NCBI GenBank assembly: GCA_026874595.1
Contig: CM049319.1
Location: 15,215,601-15,279,600, forward strand
DNA length: 64,000 nt
Direction: 5' to 3'
Source of the DNA: Sipunculus nudus
Lineage: Eukaryota; Annelida; Sipuncula; Golfingiida; Sipunculidae
The notes beneath the pieces are model-generated. The model had not been told where the DNA came from, searched no databases, and saw nothing but the letters and a program-made list of their open reading frames with translations. A program made the position numbers and the translations under genes. Positions 25,405 through 37,000 of the stretch are shown piece by piece; position 1 is the stretch's first letter; the number at the start of each line of letters is the position of its first letter.

Positions 25405-26049
25405 TCAAGGTACATAATGAATGGATACAGGCCGAGCAGTGAAGTAATATACAATTTTTGACAACCGTAAGAGGTCTACCATATTATCAGTGAATTCCAT
25501 ACACACCGGAGGTGTGGAGGAAGGCGATTGAAGGGCGGCCGGATTCAAATAGAAACCGGACGCCGACACCTGGGAAGTCCGAGGCTGGAGGCGACGGAAC
25601 TTAGGGCCGGCCGGTTGCGCCTCCTGAGTGGAGTAGCAACTGGGTCCATCAGTGCAGATTTGCGCGCTCACCAAGCCTGGCACTGGAGCGTGACATCCGA
25701 CCACTGATCTGTAGGCAGGGCGAGATTGGCAGCAGAAGATGAAGGCGACGCCAGAGAACCCCCTGGAAGAGGGATCCAAAGAATCCCATGTAGCCGGAAC
25801 GACCGGAGGCTGGAAAAAAGAAACTGAGTGTCGGCCAGAAGCAGGATCGAGTCGAGAAGCCGCAGGAACCAGGGCCGCAGGCGGAACAGCAGCCAGAGTC
25901 TGAAACAAAGAGCCGGCCGGCCAGCCAGGGATCGCAGTTCGGCAGGGGAAACAAGTGGGGTGAGAATCCCAAGTTGGGATTAATGACCCACAAGTAGAAC
26001 AATAAGAGGGGTTCTCCATGGCAGGAAGGGAAAAAGAATCACTACTCAC
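25405..26049 (-). CDS. DIRS gag-like ORF1 with N-terminal zinc-binding motif
   Basis: This 214-codon open frame begins with MSSDSFSLPAMENPSYCSTC. Residues 17-35 have the pattern C-x2-C-(12)-H-x2-C-x2-C (CSTCG ... SHPTCFPC), a treble-clef-like cluster often seen at the start of DIRS ORF1. The rest is Pro/Ser/Ala-rich with no recognised domain. The following frame (from about 25408, MKPELTQAELAELYTQPFTG) looks like the continued ORF1 C-terminus running into RT remnants, suggesting a frameshift near 25405. The start at 26049 is the first Met and leaves a leader after the right inverted repeat. Confidence 0.65.
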   Translation of the reverse strand: MSSDSFSLPAMENPSYCSTCGSLIPTWDSHPTCFPCRTAIPGWPAGSLFQTLAAVPPAALVPAASRLDPASGRHSVSFFQPPVVPATWDSLDPSSRGFSGVAFIFCCQSRPAYRSVVGCHAPVPGLVSAQICTDGPSCYSTQEAQPAGPKFRRLQPRTSQVSASGFYLNPAALQSPSSTPPVCMEFTDNMVDLLRLSKIVYYFTARPVSIHYVP

Positions 26050-26339
26050 AGTTCAGTTGGCAAACCTGACTGTACAAACCAAAACATGGCGGACGCCAGA
26101 AGAAAAATGTGATTACAGGAAAAAGGAAGTGTGACCTAGATACATGGGAACGAGGTGGGGTGGGCAATAATAGGCCCAATAAGGGAAAATTTTAGGTTGG
26201 CTTACTCTGGCGTATAAACTTAAACAGAGAAAATTCTCATTAATACAGAAAAGCTTACAATTATGTTTACGTAATAAAACTGTAGATCTATAAACACTAA
26301 AATTTTCAGGAAAATCCATATTATACTGCCCATAAAACC

Positions 26340-26663
26340 CACATATGGGTTTTAAGACTCATTGCCAAACCCAGGTATTACCAGACTTGGTTTACCCAGC
26401 CGAATATTGCCCGCCCAACACTGCCTGGGTGTGAATTCGACCTCATTGCCTGATCATTTAAGAACAAGAAATTCCCCCCCAAAGACACACTGGTTTGTTG
26501 GAGTTACATTGCCGTGGGGCACAACCTTCCCATTAAACCTACAGAACACTCACCCAGGGTGAGGACGACTCCAAAAATATATCACTAATCATCCACTGAG
26601 ACTTTGAACTCACTACCCTCCCTGCATTTAGTCCTGTGCTCCACCTCTAGAACACAGAAGCTG
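26340..26663 (-). mobile_element. tRNA-derived SINE, second copy
   Basis: The minus-strand head GAGGTGGAGCACAGGACTAA and GAGTTCAAAGTCTC matches the tRNA-like head of the copy at 30830-31319. The ctacagaacactcaccc unit is shared; the 3' part is rearranged. It lies in NOSIP intron 1 right beside the DIRS element. Confidence 0.6.
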
Positions 26664-26896
26664 CTGAAATCTGTTTTTGAATGTCAGATGTAGCTTACTT
26701 AAGTTACTAATTCAACCAACTGATCAAATAACTGATGACTGAGCAAATTATCAACCAAGTACATCTGGCCAGTCAGAAGTAACATTTGATCATGATACTA
26801 AAAGAAAAGCATTTGTTCATTTTTTATCCTACCTAAGCTATTCATACATAAACCATAATGCTGACACCAAAAGTAATGAAAATATAAAAACCTTAC

Positions 26897-27034
26897 CCTT
26901 AGAGAATCTTTGCCGAGCCTTAATTCCTTGCTGCCATAACCAGATGACTTTGTGTCCTTCTTCCTCTCATGGTACGTGTAAACTGTACCAGCTGTGGCAT
27001 TACGGGCATGACGAGTCATTTTGTCTAATGGTCA
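26897..27034 (-). CDS. NOSIP: NOSIP exon with start codon (residues 1-41)
   Basis: The ATG is at 27019-27017 and the coding part is 123 nt (41 codons). It opens MTRHARNATAGTVYTYHERK, matching the strongly conserved NOSIP N-terminus (MTRH.KN.TAG.VYTYHE.KKD). The exon ends in SLR, followed by donor GTAAGG at 26896-26891. Upstream of the ATG, minus-strand TTTGTTTTGTAG is a good acceptor at 27040-27035. So 15 nt of 5' UTR belong to this exon, and at least one non-coding exon should lie further right. This start is preferred because the family begins exactly at MTRH and no upstream in-frame ATG lies inside the exon. Confidence 0.95.
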
Positions 27035-27473
27035 CTACAAAACAAATACGATGAGTGTTAATATTTGACCAGGTCTTAGTTAAGTTTTCATTCCATAATC
27101 AAAGCCGGTATAATAAAATAATGGGCTAGTCTGGCAGAAGTGAATTACTATAAATTATTTAATTCATGAAACCCTGTCCAACAAAAGATGGGATCCATTA
27201 TATTTTATATATTCAGTTCCACACACCTGTGTCCACCATATTTTTATCCCATGTGTACTTCAAAAAAAAGTTTGTGGTGGTTAATTGGCCTTTGTATGTG
27301 AACAACAATTTATGTCACACCAAGTGGATATGTTGGCCCAATTCTGAGCAAGTGCCAATTTCTCAAATGCAATCAGTGATAATTTCTCAATAACAGTTTG
27401 AATAATTTTTTTCCTATAATTTAAAGTTGGTGTTTTGTGATGTTTTGCCACAGGTACCCACATGTGTTTTGAG

Positions 27474-29723
27474 CAGGGCTGGGGTAATTGAAAGTGTAAT
27501 TGTAATTGAATGAAATTAATTCCATGAATTCATGTAACTCAAAGTAATTTGTAATTTGACATTTTAAATTACAAGTAATTGTCATTAATTACTTTGAAAA
27601 ATACACTGATTTGAATTAATTTTCAATTACTTTTCCATTATCCTTAAATGCCAGAAGAAAGACAAACAAACTTTATTACTGCAACAAAGAGGTCATTACT
27701 GCTGATGCCTTGTTTGTGGTATCGGGACATTTTGGACGCGTTGATATCAGCAGCCAGTCTCAGGTCGTCCATATCGGCCACCAGTACTCAGATGCAGGTG
27801 ATTTCAGCCGCCAGCTCAAGGGAGCCACAGACTGAGAACTGACACTATCTAGTCAACCTTATTGGCCACAATGTGAACTAGAGAGCACTATTTCTGCCTC
27901 CGGGCCCCTAATCACTAAGTTAATTGCACAAACCTCAGTTTATTGTTTATAGTTTATAATATATTTTACTGATTTACTTATTATTTTTTAGATGCATTTA
28001 GTCTCTCTAAGATTTCACTGAGATACAAAGGTGTTTTTCAGATCCTGTGATTATTTTTTAGGGCAGCAGATAATGTCAACATACACAAATTTTTTGTTAT
28101 AATATTTATTTAATCAAATTTATATTTTACCTTTTTGTGTTTTTCTATAAAAATGTCATATGATCAGGGAAAAGCATGAAAATAACATAATTTTTTGGCT
28201 TAACAGGTAAAAACACTACATAACTAAGGAAATATTATCTAAATTGTATTATTTTATCTTCTTAAAGGATGAAAATCAAAATAAAAATTTTTGATGCATG
28301 GGTAAATATTGATAAGGGTTGGGCCTGAGAATCATACCTTTTATTTTTTTTTTGGCCTTAAATGAAAGTTATTATTTATATTTTTGAGGTTATCAAGCAA
28401 TGACCAATCAGAAAAAGGCATCACGGATTGCTATGAATGGACAGACAGTCAAAGTGCGGTTACCAGTGAGAAAAGTGATTATTTCTGTCAGGACATTGTG
28501 GACCTTCATGGTGAAAGACCAGTAGAAATGTTTAAAAGAAGAATTTAGTATGAAAAAACAAGTAAACTGGATTTTACGAACAAAAACTGTTAATCACCTT
28601 CTTATTGCTCAAACTAAAAAACCGCAAATAGCAGGGTTCCCTGGGAATGTATTCACGCCCATAGGTCAGAATACTTTATCATAATATATACCTTGATATA
28701 CCAAATAAATCATGCTTATAGGGATTCAAGCACCTGAGTATGCACTAGGTGATGAGGGGCCCAGCCGTTGAAATGGTGCTCTATGGGTCACACTGCAGCC
28801 AATATGGTCGACCAGACAGATTCAGTGCCCCTCTGTGGCTCACTACAGCTGGCGGTCAAAAATGTAGGCTTGAGGCTGGCGGCCATTAATTACAGTGGCC
28901 ATTAATAACAGCGGCCCATATGTCCCTAAACCCTTGTTTGCAGGGGTGTGCCTTAAGTTCAATTAGAAACCCTGTTTTTAAAGCTTATCCCTACCAGAGT
29001 TTGTAATGAGGGTTTGTAGATATTAAATATCCGAGTATTTTAACAAGTATTTTAAAAGTAATTTATTTAAAGTAATTAAAAGTAATTCAATCACTTTTCC
29101 ATTCCATTGTATCTGTTATTGTAATCAATTACATTGGCAAATCTGTGAAATTGTAATTTAAAGGGGCATAATCAGGAACAATATTATGCCTATTCTCACA
29201 CACTAACAGTTCCGTTTTACTTTATTCGAAAGTTTCCCTGCAAAACCATCTTGGCACACAGTCACAGTACTGTGCATACGGCTGTTTAACACCTTGTTAT
29301 GGCTCTGTGTGTTGGTAAACACAGTACACATGTGTATGTTCACCATAACAAGGCCCCATGACTGTAGGTCCAATTGTGGGCAGCAATATGTGATGTTTCT
29401 GCTAGAGGGAACATGATTACATTTTTTGGAAAAAATAAGTCAGGGCATCTCCTGATGCACAAGTGTTGTGGCCTTAGCGAAGCACTCACTGTGTTCATGT
29501 TGACACCTGTGATTGCTCTGGTCCAATGTATTTCACACTTGTTTACAGGAGTCAGCAAACAGTTTCAGGGCAATATTTTGGCAGATACAAATTTATTTTA
29601 AAGAGAAGAAGCTATTTTTCGTGTTAATTCAACATGCTTTACAGGTGATTGGGCCACTCTAACATTTTGGAAGTAAAGGGTATTGTAATTAAATATATTT
29701 TGATTTAATTGACCCCAGCCCTA
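27474..29723. mobile_element. hAT-like non-autonomous element
   Basis: Begins cagggctggggtaattg and ends caattgacc-type sequence, attgaccccagcccta, so the ends are inverted. Both ends continue into aattacaa/ttgtaatt-rich repeats (27490-27640; 29060-29165). Flanks gttttgag (left) and gttctgaa (right) match at 6 of 8 positions, compatible with an old 8-bp hAT target duplication. No transposase frame. It contains a MITE fragment and lies in the presumed NOSIP 5' UTR intron. Confidence 0.55.
28124..28358 (+). mobile_element. MITE copy 4, 5'-truncated
   Basis: Retains the interior (aaaatgtcatatgatcaggg onward) and the right end cctgagaatcatacctt...ttggcct; the left inverted repeat is missing. It lies inside the hAT-like element. 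Confidence 0.7.
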
Positions 29724-29899
29724 GTTCTGAATGTTTTTGGACCCTGGCTCGACTGTGGTCTATTCATTATCGCTCCTTTTTTAGCTTCTAGAGGCTCTAC
29801 TAAGAACGATAATAGAAGGATTTAGCGAACATGTAATGACAGCAGCAAGAACGACTCAAAATATCGCAAAATTCAGCAAATGAAATGAGTAAAATTATA

Positions 29900-30120
29900 T
29901 ATAATCTGGTTACAACAATAAACGTTATAATACGCACGAGAATTGTGTCGATTCTACCGTTAAAATTCCCAAAGCTTCCAAATGTTGTCGTCTGCCAAGA
30001 TTTTTGTTATCGTTGCGATGGCTAGATGGCGCTCGAGACGGCTAGGCGCACTTCAAGTTGTCTAGCTTCGCCGGAAGAGGGCGTGATCGACAACATGAAT
30101 CAGGGCGCATTTTTTTTAAG
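29900..30120 (-). promoter_or_regulatory. Possible NOSIP promoter / non-coding first exon
   Basis: This stretch is less AT-rich than its surroundings and contains several CpGs and, on the minus strand, CTTCCGGCG, an ETS-type core typical of animal housekeeping promoters. It lies about 3 kb upstream of the NOSIP coding start. NOSIP needs an upstream non-coding exon, because an acceptor precedes its ATG exon. A possible donor is minus-strand AACG/GTAGAA near 29960. No TATA box is evident. The call is inference from position and composition only. Confidence 0.3.
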
Positions 30121-30829
30121 TAACCATATGGGATATAGAATTGATTATTCATAAAATAAATAACAAAAATTATACTAAAATTCGTACTTTATATGGTCAT
30201 TTTCTCTCTGAAGTAATTGCAAGACCTTGAACCGCAAGTTCGCAAGTTCGAATAATTTTCAACCATTATACGTATATTATATTATCTTAAACTATTTAAT
30301 TTAAAAAAAAAAAACAATCTTAACGTGCTAGATCTTTTACTGTGCTTGTCCAGTTGTACTTATAATATTTTTCATTCATTGGATAGTTGCGTACATTTTC
30401 ATTCATTAATCAAATCACATTTAGTATAAGGAACATTTAATGGGTAATCATTTTTTTTAATATTTATACATTCAGGGTAGTTATAATAATGAGAAGAATA
30501 AAAAAGGAGCAAATAACTAACTAACTAACTAATAATTATAAAGGGCGGTATAAGTTGACATTCCCTGGCATTCAGACTGAAGGCCTCCCAGGCCTACTTC
30601 ATCTCGTCAAATCTGCTCAGAATATCATGGGAGGATATAATAAACTGGAAGGTAACTCCCTTGATCGTACTAAGGTAGCTGGCAAATAAAATCAGCAAAA
30701 AAAGGGTTAAAGCTGTTGGGAATACAGGGGTTCACATAGACGATTAAAACTGCAAACACTACATGCACAGAATAATCATACCTAGGAAATAAAAGAATGA
30801 TAATCAACCTCATATACCTCTTTGGGCTT

Positions 30830-31319
30830 TGTTTTTTTTTTTTCGTTGGAGGTAACCACCTCCAATATTTTGGTCTCTTTTCTAATCTTAGTCTAAGTAT
30901 TCTCCTATGAAGGGTTCCAGTTAAGTTTGGGACTATGTGACAGGGCGGTAGCACACGCTTCCTATCATATTATTTTTGTATCCCAGTGACACCCAGGCCT
31001 GTGGTGTCTACCACACCTGCGGGTCTTGGATGTGTAATCATCCCCATTGCTGGGTCATAACACTTAGGAACCCCCTAAAGATGCACCAGTTTCGATTGTG
31101 AGTGATACATGGCCATGGTGCACAGCCTTCCCAATAAGCCTGCAGAAGGCTCACCCTGGGTTGGGGCTGACCTGGAAATGAAGCCTGCAGAGCACTCACC
31201 ATTGGTGGAGGCAGACTGCAAAAATTAAGTCTGCAGAACACTCACCACCACGGCTGAGATTTGAACTTACCACCTCCCGGCTTTGAGTCGCGTGCTCTAC
31301 CCCTGAGCCACAGAAGCCA
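30830..31319 (-). mobile_element. tRNA-derived SINE, full length
   Basis: Reading the minus strand from 31319, the head has GTGGCTCAGGGGTAGAGCAC (A box) and GTTCAAATC (B box near 31263), a tRNA-like fold. Next come three internal repeats of a ctgcagaacactcacc unit, a conserved body (gtgtctaccacacctg) and a 3' A run (T's at 30831-30843). Copies or fragments lie at 26340-26663 and 19190-19500. Confidence 0.75.
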
Positions 31320-31713
31320 GTCCTTCCTTGGGCCATGTTTAGCTTTTGTATGGGAGGGAGACAAAGTACTTTTTGCTCGCCTCACTTTTAAGAGGAAACC
31401 CCCATTATTTTAAATCTGAAGATAATTCTGTAAGTTATTTTTGTTTCTTCATATTTTCTACAATTTTTCATTTATGCTTTTATATTGAAGGAAGTTAGGA
31501 TTTTTTTAGTGCCAATTGCCTCAAAGAGTTATCATAAATGTCAAATTAAGTTTTTTAATGTTTATAGCAAATGTAAATTATGAATAATATAGTGCTGATA
31601 GAAGAGCAAAAAATAATTTGGTTATGAACTATAATGAAAATATATTTCATAATATGCTGTGAGGGTGAGGAAAAGTATATTCTACGAGAGGATTTTGTCT
31701 TGTTTTTCATAAT

Positions 31714-31736
31714 GGGGGGGGGGGGGGGGGGGGGGG
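31714..31736. repeat. G23 homopolymer
   Basis: Twenty-three consecutive G's. Shorter runs occur at 21243 (C), 22606 (C) and 48832 (G). Such runs can form quadruplexes and are error-prone in assembly. Confidence 0.85.
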
Positions 31737-31997
31737 TACTCTGGAGATTTTAAGTGGATGTCCTTGTATGGGGGCAGAGGAGGTAGTGGGTTTGTCAGTA
31801 TTACATTTTCTCGACAAAATTCATGTATACCTTTAACTAAATATACAGCAGTGCTGTAGTAGAGTCCATGCCATCCAAGCACGAAAGGCCAATTTCAAGT
31901 CTAAATTTCTCTTCTTAGTCAGTCTTATAGAGCTAAAGTCTAATCAGATTCAGATAAAATACCTTTATAAAAAATTTAAGTACTATACAATGAAAAA

Positions 31998-33830
31998 CTA
32001 GATATTTTTTTGGCACCGTAGGTGCCATAGTATCCCCAGACAATTAATCCCTCCCCCCTCCCTTTAAGAATAGGCACTCCCATCTTGAGTAGCATATACT
32101 GACACTTAGCAAGCGACTATGGTTTCTTCCATCTATCAACTTAAGAAACAAAATTTTTCACCAAATTTGGGGGTCAATATGTTGAATCTCTCTTGAGAAA
32201 GAGTTTTAATTTATGTTACAGAAACAGTAAGGTAGGTAGCGCCACCTGTCTGGTTTTCAAGAAAATTTTCCAAGATGGAAAGAAATGCCAAATTTAAGAC
32301 AAATACCTTGAACCACTCTAGAGAAATGAGCAATTTTCACCAAAAGCACATGCAGAGATGGACACCGATAGCAAAACGATAGCAGATTGCGCCACCAGTC
32401 TTGAGTAATAGATGGAGGAGTCTAAGATCTATAGATAGGCACAATTTCAGGCCAATAGTGCAAATCACTCCTCAGAAAAGAGCATTAATTTATTTTACAG
32501 AAACGGGAAGGTAGGTGGCGCCATCTGTCCGGTTGACTAGAAAACTTTCCAAGATGGATGGGCATGCCAAATTTCAGACCAATACCTTGAACCAATCCGG
32601 AGATATGAGCAGTTTTCACCCACAGCACACGTACAGATAGACGCCACACTAAAACGATTGCAGATGGCGCCACCGGTCTTGAGTACAAAATGTAGGAGTC
32701 CAAGATCTATGGATATGCACATTTTCAGGCCAATAGGGCAAATCACTCCTCAGAAAAGGGTATTAATTTATTCTACAAAAAAGGGAAGGTAGGTGGCGCC
32801 ACCTGTACGTTTTATGAAAAAAACTTTCCAAGATGGATGGACATACATAAGTCAAGTTTGAAACCCATATATCAACACAAGCTGGAGTTATCAACAGGAA
32901 ATGAATATTTTGACAGGTGGCTCCTATGACCTTCACCTTTAACCTTGTATTAATTTATTCTACAATAACGGGAAGGTAGGTGGCGCGACCTGTATGGTTT
33001 ATGAAAAAAACTTTCCAAGACGGATGGACATATATTAGTCAAGTTTGAAACCCATATATCAATCAAAGCTGGAGTTATCAACAGGAAATGAATTTTTGGA
33101 CAGGTGGCTTCTGTGACCTTCACCTTTAACCTTGTGACCTAAGAATGGACAGGGGTCTTCCTCTATTAGCAGTTGAACTATATGTGCAAGATAAAAGGTC
33201 TGAGATGAAAAGTTTGGCTGAAAATGAATCCACAATCTTTTCAAAGATGTGTCCTGTGACCTTGACCTTTGACCTCAAAATCAAAAGGAATCTTGTTTTA
33301 TTGATGGGCTATATATGTCAAGTTTGATACCCATATATCATTCCAAGCTGGAGTAATCATCAGGAAATGAAATTTTGGACAGATGTCTCCTATGACCTTC
33401 ACCTTTGACCTTGTGACCTAAAAATGGACAGAGGTCTTCCTCTATTGGCAGGTGAACTTTTATGTTCAAGATAAAAAGGTCTGAAATGAAAAGTTTGGCT
33501 GAAAATGCATCCAGTCTTTTCAAAGATGTGTCCTGTGACCTTGACATTTGACCTCGTGACCCCAAAATTTATTGGGATCTTGCTTTTTGAATAGGACATA
33601 CACAAGTCCAGTTTGAAATCCATACATAAAAAAAAAAACTGGAATTATCATCCGGAAACTAATTTTTTAACATATAGCTCCTGTGGCCTTGACCTTTGAC
33701 CTCAAAATCAAGAGGTCTTGTTTTATTGATGGGCCATATATAATTCAAGTTTGAAATCCATATATCATTCCAAGCTGGAATTATCATCCCAGAAGCTTAT
33801 TTTTGAACAGATGGCTCCTGTGATCTTTTA
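31998..33830 (+). mobile_element. CTAGA-hairpin element with two tandem blocks
   Basis: Starts after an A run with ctagat and the hairpin GGCACC-gta-GGTGCC (32012-32026), the same design as 7239. Two kinds of tandem unit follow: about 280 bp (ggtaggtggcgccacctgt; 32213-33020) and about 285 bp (gaccttcacctttgaccttg, atatatcattccaagctgga; 32835-33830). The right end is not clear. Confidence 0.6.
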
Positions 33831-34079
33831 TAATTAGTACTGATTTTTTAGTCTGTCACAGTCTGTCATATGCAAGTCTTTACTTTATGTTTTATGTTTT
33901 CAAATCTTGTACGTCAGACTATACTTGAGAGTGTGTCATTTCTAACTGGACTAAAGTTAGTCTGGGCCTAATTTCTAGAGTCCTTTCCAACAAAACCAAG
34001 TAAATGTCAGAGTCCTGAAACCTAGAGTCCAGATTAGAGTCCTTCTTCACATATATACAGGGAAAATAAGAAACAATCA

Positions 34080-37000
34080 AAATCAAACTTTTCAGTATCC
34101 ATGTTTTATTTCACAACAGACTGTACACCAATCGCATTTGCTCAAGACAAAAATATATTTTTTTTTTCATCTTATACACGTCATACCAAATTTACATGTT
34201 TCACTCCACTCACCCTATGCATCCCCTGATCACCAATATGAACCACTGAATATTTTCCATACCTATATCCGCATGTCATGAACTACAGTGGTAACGCTTA
34301 TGCAGATAAGTTCAACAGACTTATACATGAATGTTTACTGTATTGGTACAGTAACTTTACTTAGTGCATTTTATTGATTTGAAGTGAACAATAAACTTGC
34401 ATTTAAATGTCCTCAAAACAATTTAATTTTTTAGACGTCTTAAGAACTATTTTCATCCATTACATATACATCCCAATCATTACTTTGTGTATTCAAGTGA
34501 ATGTCTTTTGGAGTGCTTGGAGCTAGTGCTATATGTATATCCAATAGTACAGTTATATATAAATGTATATATTTTCTGTACTATGTTGTAGTTCAGAGGT
34601 TAAGAGTGATACCTTTGAGTTGCTCAAACTTGTGGAGTGTTAACTTTGGAGTTTTGAATTGTATATGGACCAATATTGCAAAACTATTGGTTTCAGTTCG
34701 TTTAAACAGGCTGTTTTCATTTTTATACATATATTCACTGAACAACCAAAAGCCATTTAGCAATCAATTTTAACAGAATTTAAACTCTGTAAAATATAGT
34801 TAGTAAACGCACCATTTAGAAATCCATTGCACAGTATGTCATTACAAAATAGTTATAAGAATTATATATTTCTTCATGCAAATAAGTTAACAAATTTATA
34901 ATAGTCTAGCAACAAGCATATATCAGCAAAGTTACAGTGAATATGATTTTATAGAGAGATTTTGTTGGGGAAAAAAATCATTCATTACACCACAGATCAT
35001 TTCTAATTATGACAGAAACAGTGTTTTACTTGATATACCACTGAACAAGTATAATAATGAAGACTTCAAAGTTATGTAGTGTGAAGTTTACCCACTGACA
35101 CAAATTCACTGACTGACTGAAACAATCTGAAATTTGAGTCAGTCCATAATATTGAAACTTCAATACACCTCATTTTCTGCCTAAATATTTATGACATTTT
35201 GCATTCTTCTCACAGCTAGATAAATAGTGAATATGCAATTTTAAATTTCAACAATGTAAGTGAAGAAACATAACAAATTGAATGAAAACACAAAATATGT
35301 GTATAAAGTAACATGAAAACAAGTTAACAATTAGAAATTACCATTTGCACGGAGGATAAAACAGAACAAGTATGACTAGTTATTAATCAAGCAAATTATT
35401 ATTGTAAAAGAAGTGGTGAAGAAACTGGATTACAAATAACATATAAGCCAACAAACCTGACAAAGATTAAAGTGGATTTCCAAAGTAATGAAAAATATGT
35501 GTAAGGCCAAAAAAAAAATAAGGTATGGTTCTCAGGCACGTTTTTTCAGAAATCAGTGCGGGCGGGCGGTATTTTATTTTTTACCTTTTTTTTAGTGTCT
35601 CCATAAAAATGTCATATCATCAGGGAAAAGTATGAAAATAACAATTTTTTTGCAAAACAGGGAAAAGCACTACATAAATTGTAATATTCATCTTCTTGAA
35701 AGATAAAAATCAAAATATAAAATTGTTGATGCGGGGGTTAAAATTGACGCGGGCGGTGCCTGAGAACCATACCTTTTATTTTTTTTGGCCTAATATGAAC
35801 TCCAACTGTAAGTGCAACAGCAGTTGTGACATTCAGAGTCATCTGGTGTCATTAACTGAAACCATTAATTTTCAAAATGATCACCAACCTGGCACTTTAT
35901 TCACATGGTTGAATTATGTCAGTATAAACGTTCACAAATGTGTCTGTCATCTGTCATCTTGTTTTTTTTTCCTTTGCCAAGGATGAAACTGGACAGGGGA
36001 AGACCCCATTGTATATATTGTGGATTTGGATACAGGGGTGGACCAAGTAATACCAGTCTGGTATGCACTCAGTGCATGTGAGAATATGCAAAAATAAAAA
36101 TTTCCAGAACAGATACTTCCTGTAAATGACACCAGGTGGCACCAACAAGCAACTTGGGTATTAATGTAATCATCAGACAACGTTGTTTTCCAGTGCTCCT
36201 TTAAGATTTATTAAGCAAACTAATAAGAAATTCTGTATTCCGTTAGACATGTTTAACTGGAAACAATAAACTGACTATCATTTAATCCCTGACACCCTTA
36301 AAGCATTAAATATCCATGTCTTAGGAACAATAGGAACAGTGATGAAATATAATAAATCCTTGTGTTAAATGATTGTACAAAGCAAATGATCAGACCAATC
36401 ACAAATGGCATGTTCATTCATGAGTTTAGTTTCAAATTAGCATACATGAATATTCATGAACTCAATACAATATTGGCATTAATGAGGCAAGTGTTCAATA
36501 GTGCAGACTGGAATGATGATAGTAATGGTTATAATGGAATAAAATAATAAAATAAAATTGTACAAAATAACATTAAATCATAGGACTTAACTGCATAACA
36601 AGCACAAGTCACAAAATGACAGTCAATTAATAATAGTCCTGAAGTTACCGAATAAGAATAAAGTATTATTTGAATCATACAGTCAGTAAAACTGCAGTTT
36701 TGTGTTGTGACTAGATAAATCTTTGGATTATTTACAGATATCTATGATGTTTATTAGAGGGAATAATGATCAAATAAATTAGTGTTATCAAATGAAGAAC
36801 ACAAGCAGGATTTTACTGCTGAAACATGCTCAAAGACTACCTTTATCATGTGTTGTCTGTGTATATATACACATAAATTACTGCGAAGCAGTTTTAACAA
36901 CACTATAACCTCCTTGAAACTTAAGCTTTGGATTCCATTGTTTTGACCACTAGACTGCTCCCAATGCTGAATGGGACACAGGATAAGAATATGCAGTATG

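Larger units (their letters stand above)
22921..26280 (-). mobile_element. DIRS-type tyrosine-recombinase retrotransposon, RT mostly deleted
   Basis: On the minus strand the order is a gag-like ORF (26049-25405), the tail of a reverse transcriptase, RNase H (about 24960-24540), then a tyrosine recombinase (about 24174-22957). The ends are inverted repeats: 22921-22978 matches the reverse complement of about 26225-26280. There is no integrase, protease or LTR pair, as expected for DIRS. It lies in NOSIP intron 1. Stops and frameshifts break each domain, and the main RT palm motifs are absent, so it is a dead or non-autonomous copy. It is GC-richer than its surroundings, a sign of different origin. 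Confidence 0.85.
9591..27034 (-). other. NOSIP: NOSIP gene span (5' and central part, 3' end not in view)
   Basis: NOSIP is a nuclear/cytoplasmic E3 ubiquitin ligase with a U-box/RING-like fold split between the N- and C-terminal parts of the protein; in vertebrates it binds nitric oxide synthases. Seven coding exons on the minus strand (26897-27019, 22083-22135, 21387-21498, 18894-19011, 17396-17517, 10287-10403, 9591-9661) join in consistent phase into 238 complete codons plus 2 nt. The product follows animal NOSIP from the starting MTRH to the CAVL motif. The human protein is about 301 residues, so a last coding exon of roughly 60 residues is missing. I searched 1-9590 on the minus strand for the conserved GGTGF-type tail and found nothing. 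Introns carry a DIRS retrotransposon, MITEs, SINE pieces and nested tandem-repeat elements. Confidence 0.93.

Noticed and set aside
24814-25417. Plus-strand open frames in the 24.8-25.4 kb region
   Set aside because: They are antisense shadows of the GC-rich DIRS coding region; the minus strand carries the RNase H motifs.
27648-27842. 64-codon plus-strand frame MPEERQTNFITATKRSLLLM
   Set aside because: It lies inside the hAT-like element, has no transposase motif, and its length is within chance expectation.
31247-31319. Functional tRNA gene on the minus strand
   Set aside because: It is the head of a SINE with an internal body and a terminal A run; related copies lie at 26340-26663 and 19190-19500.
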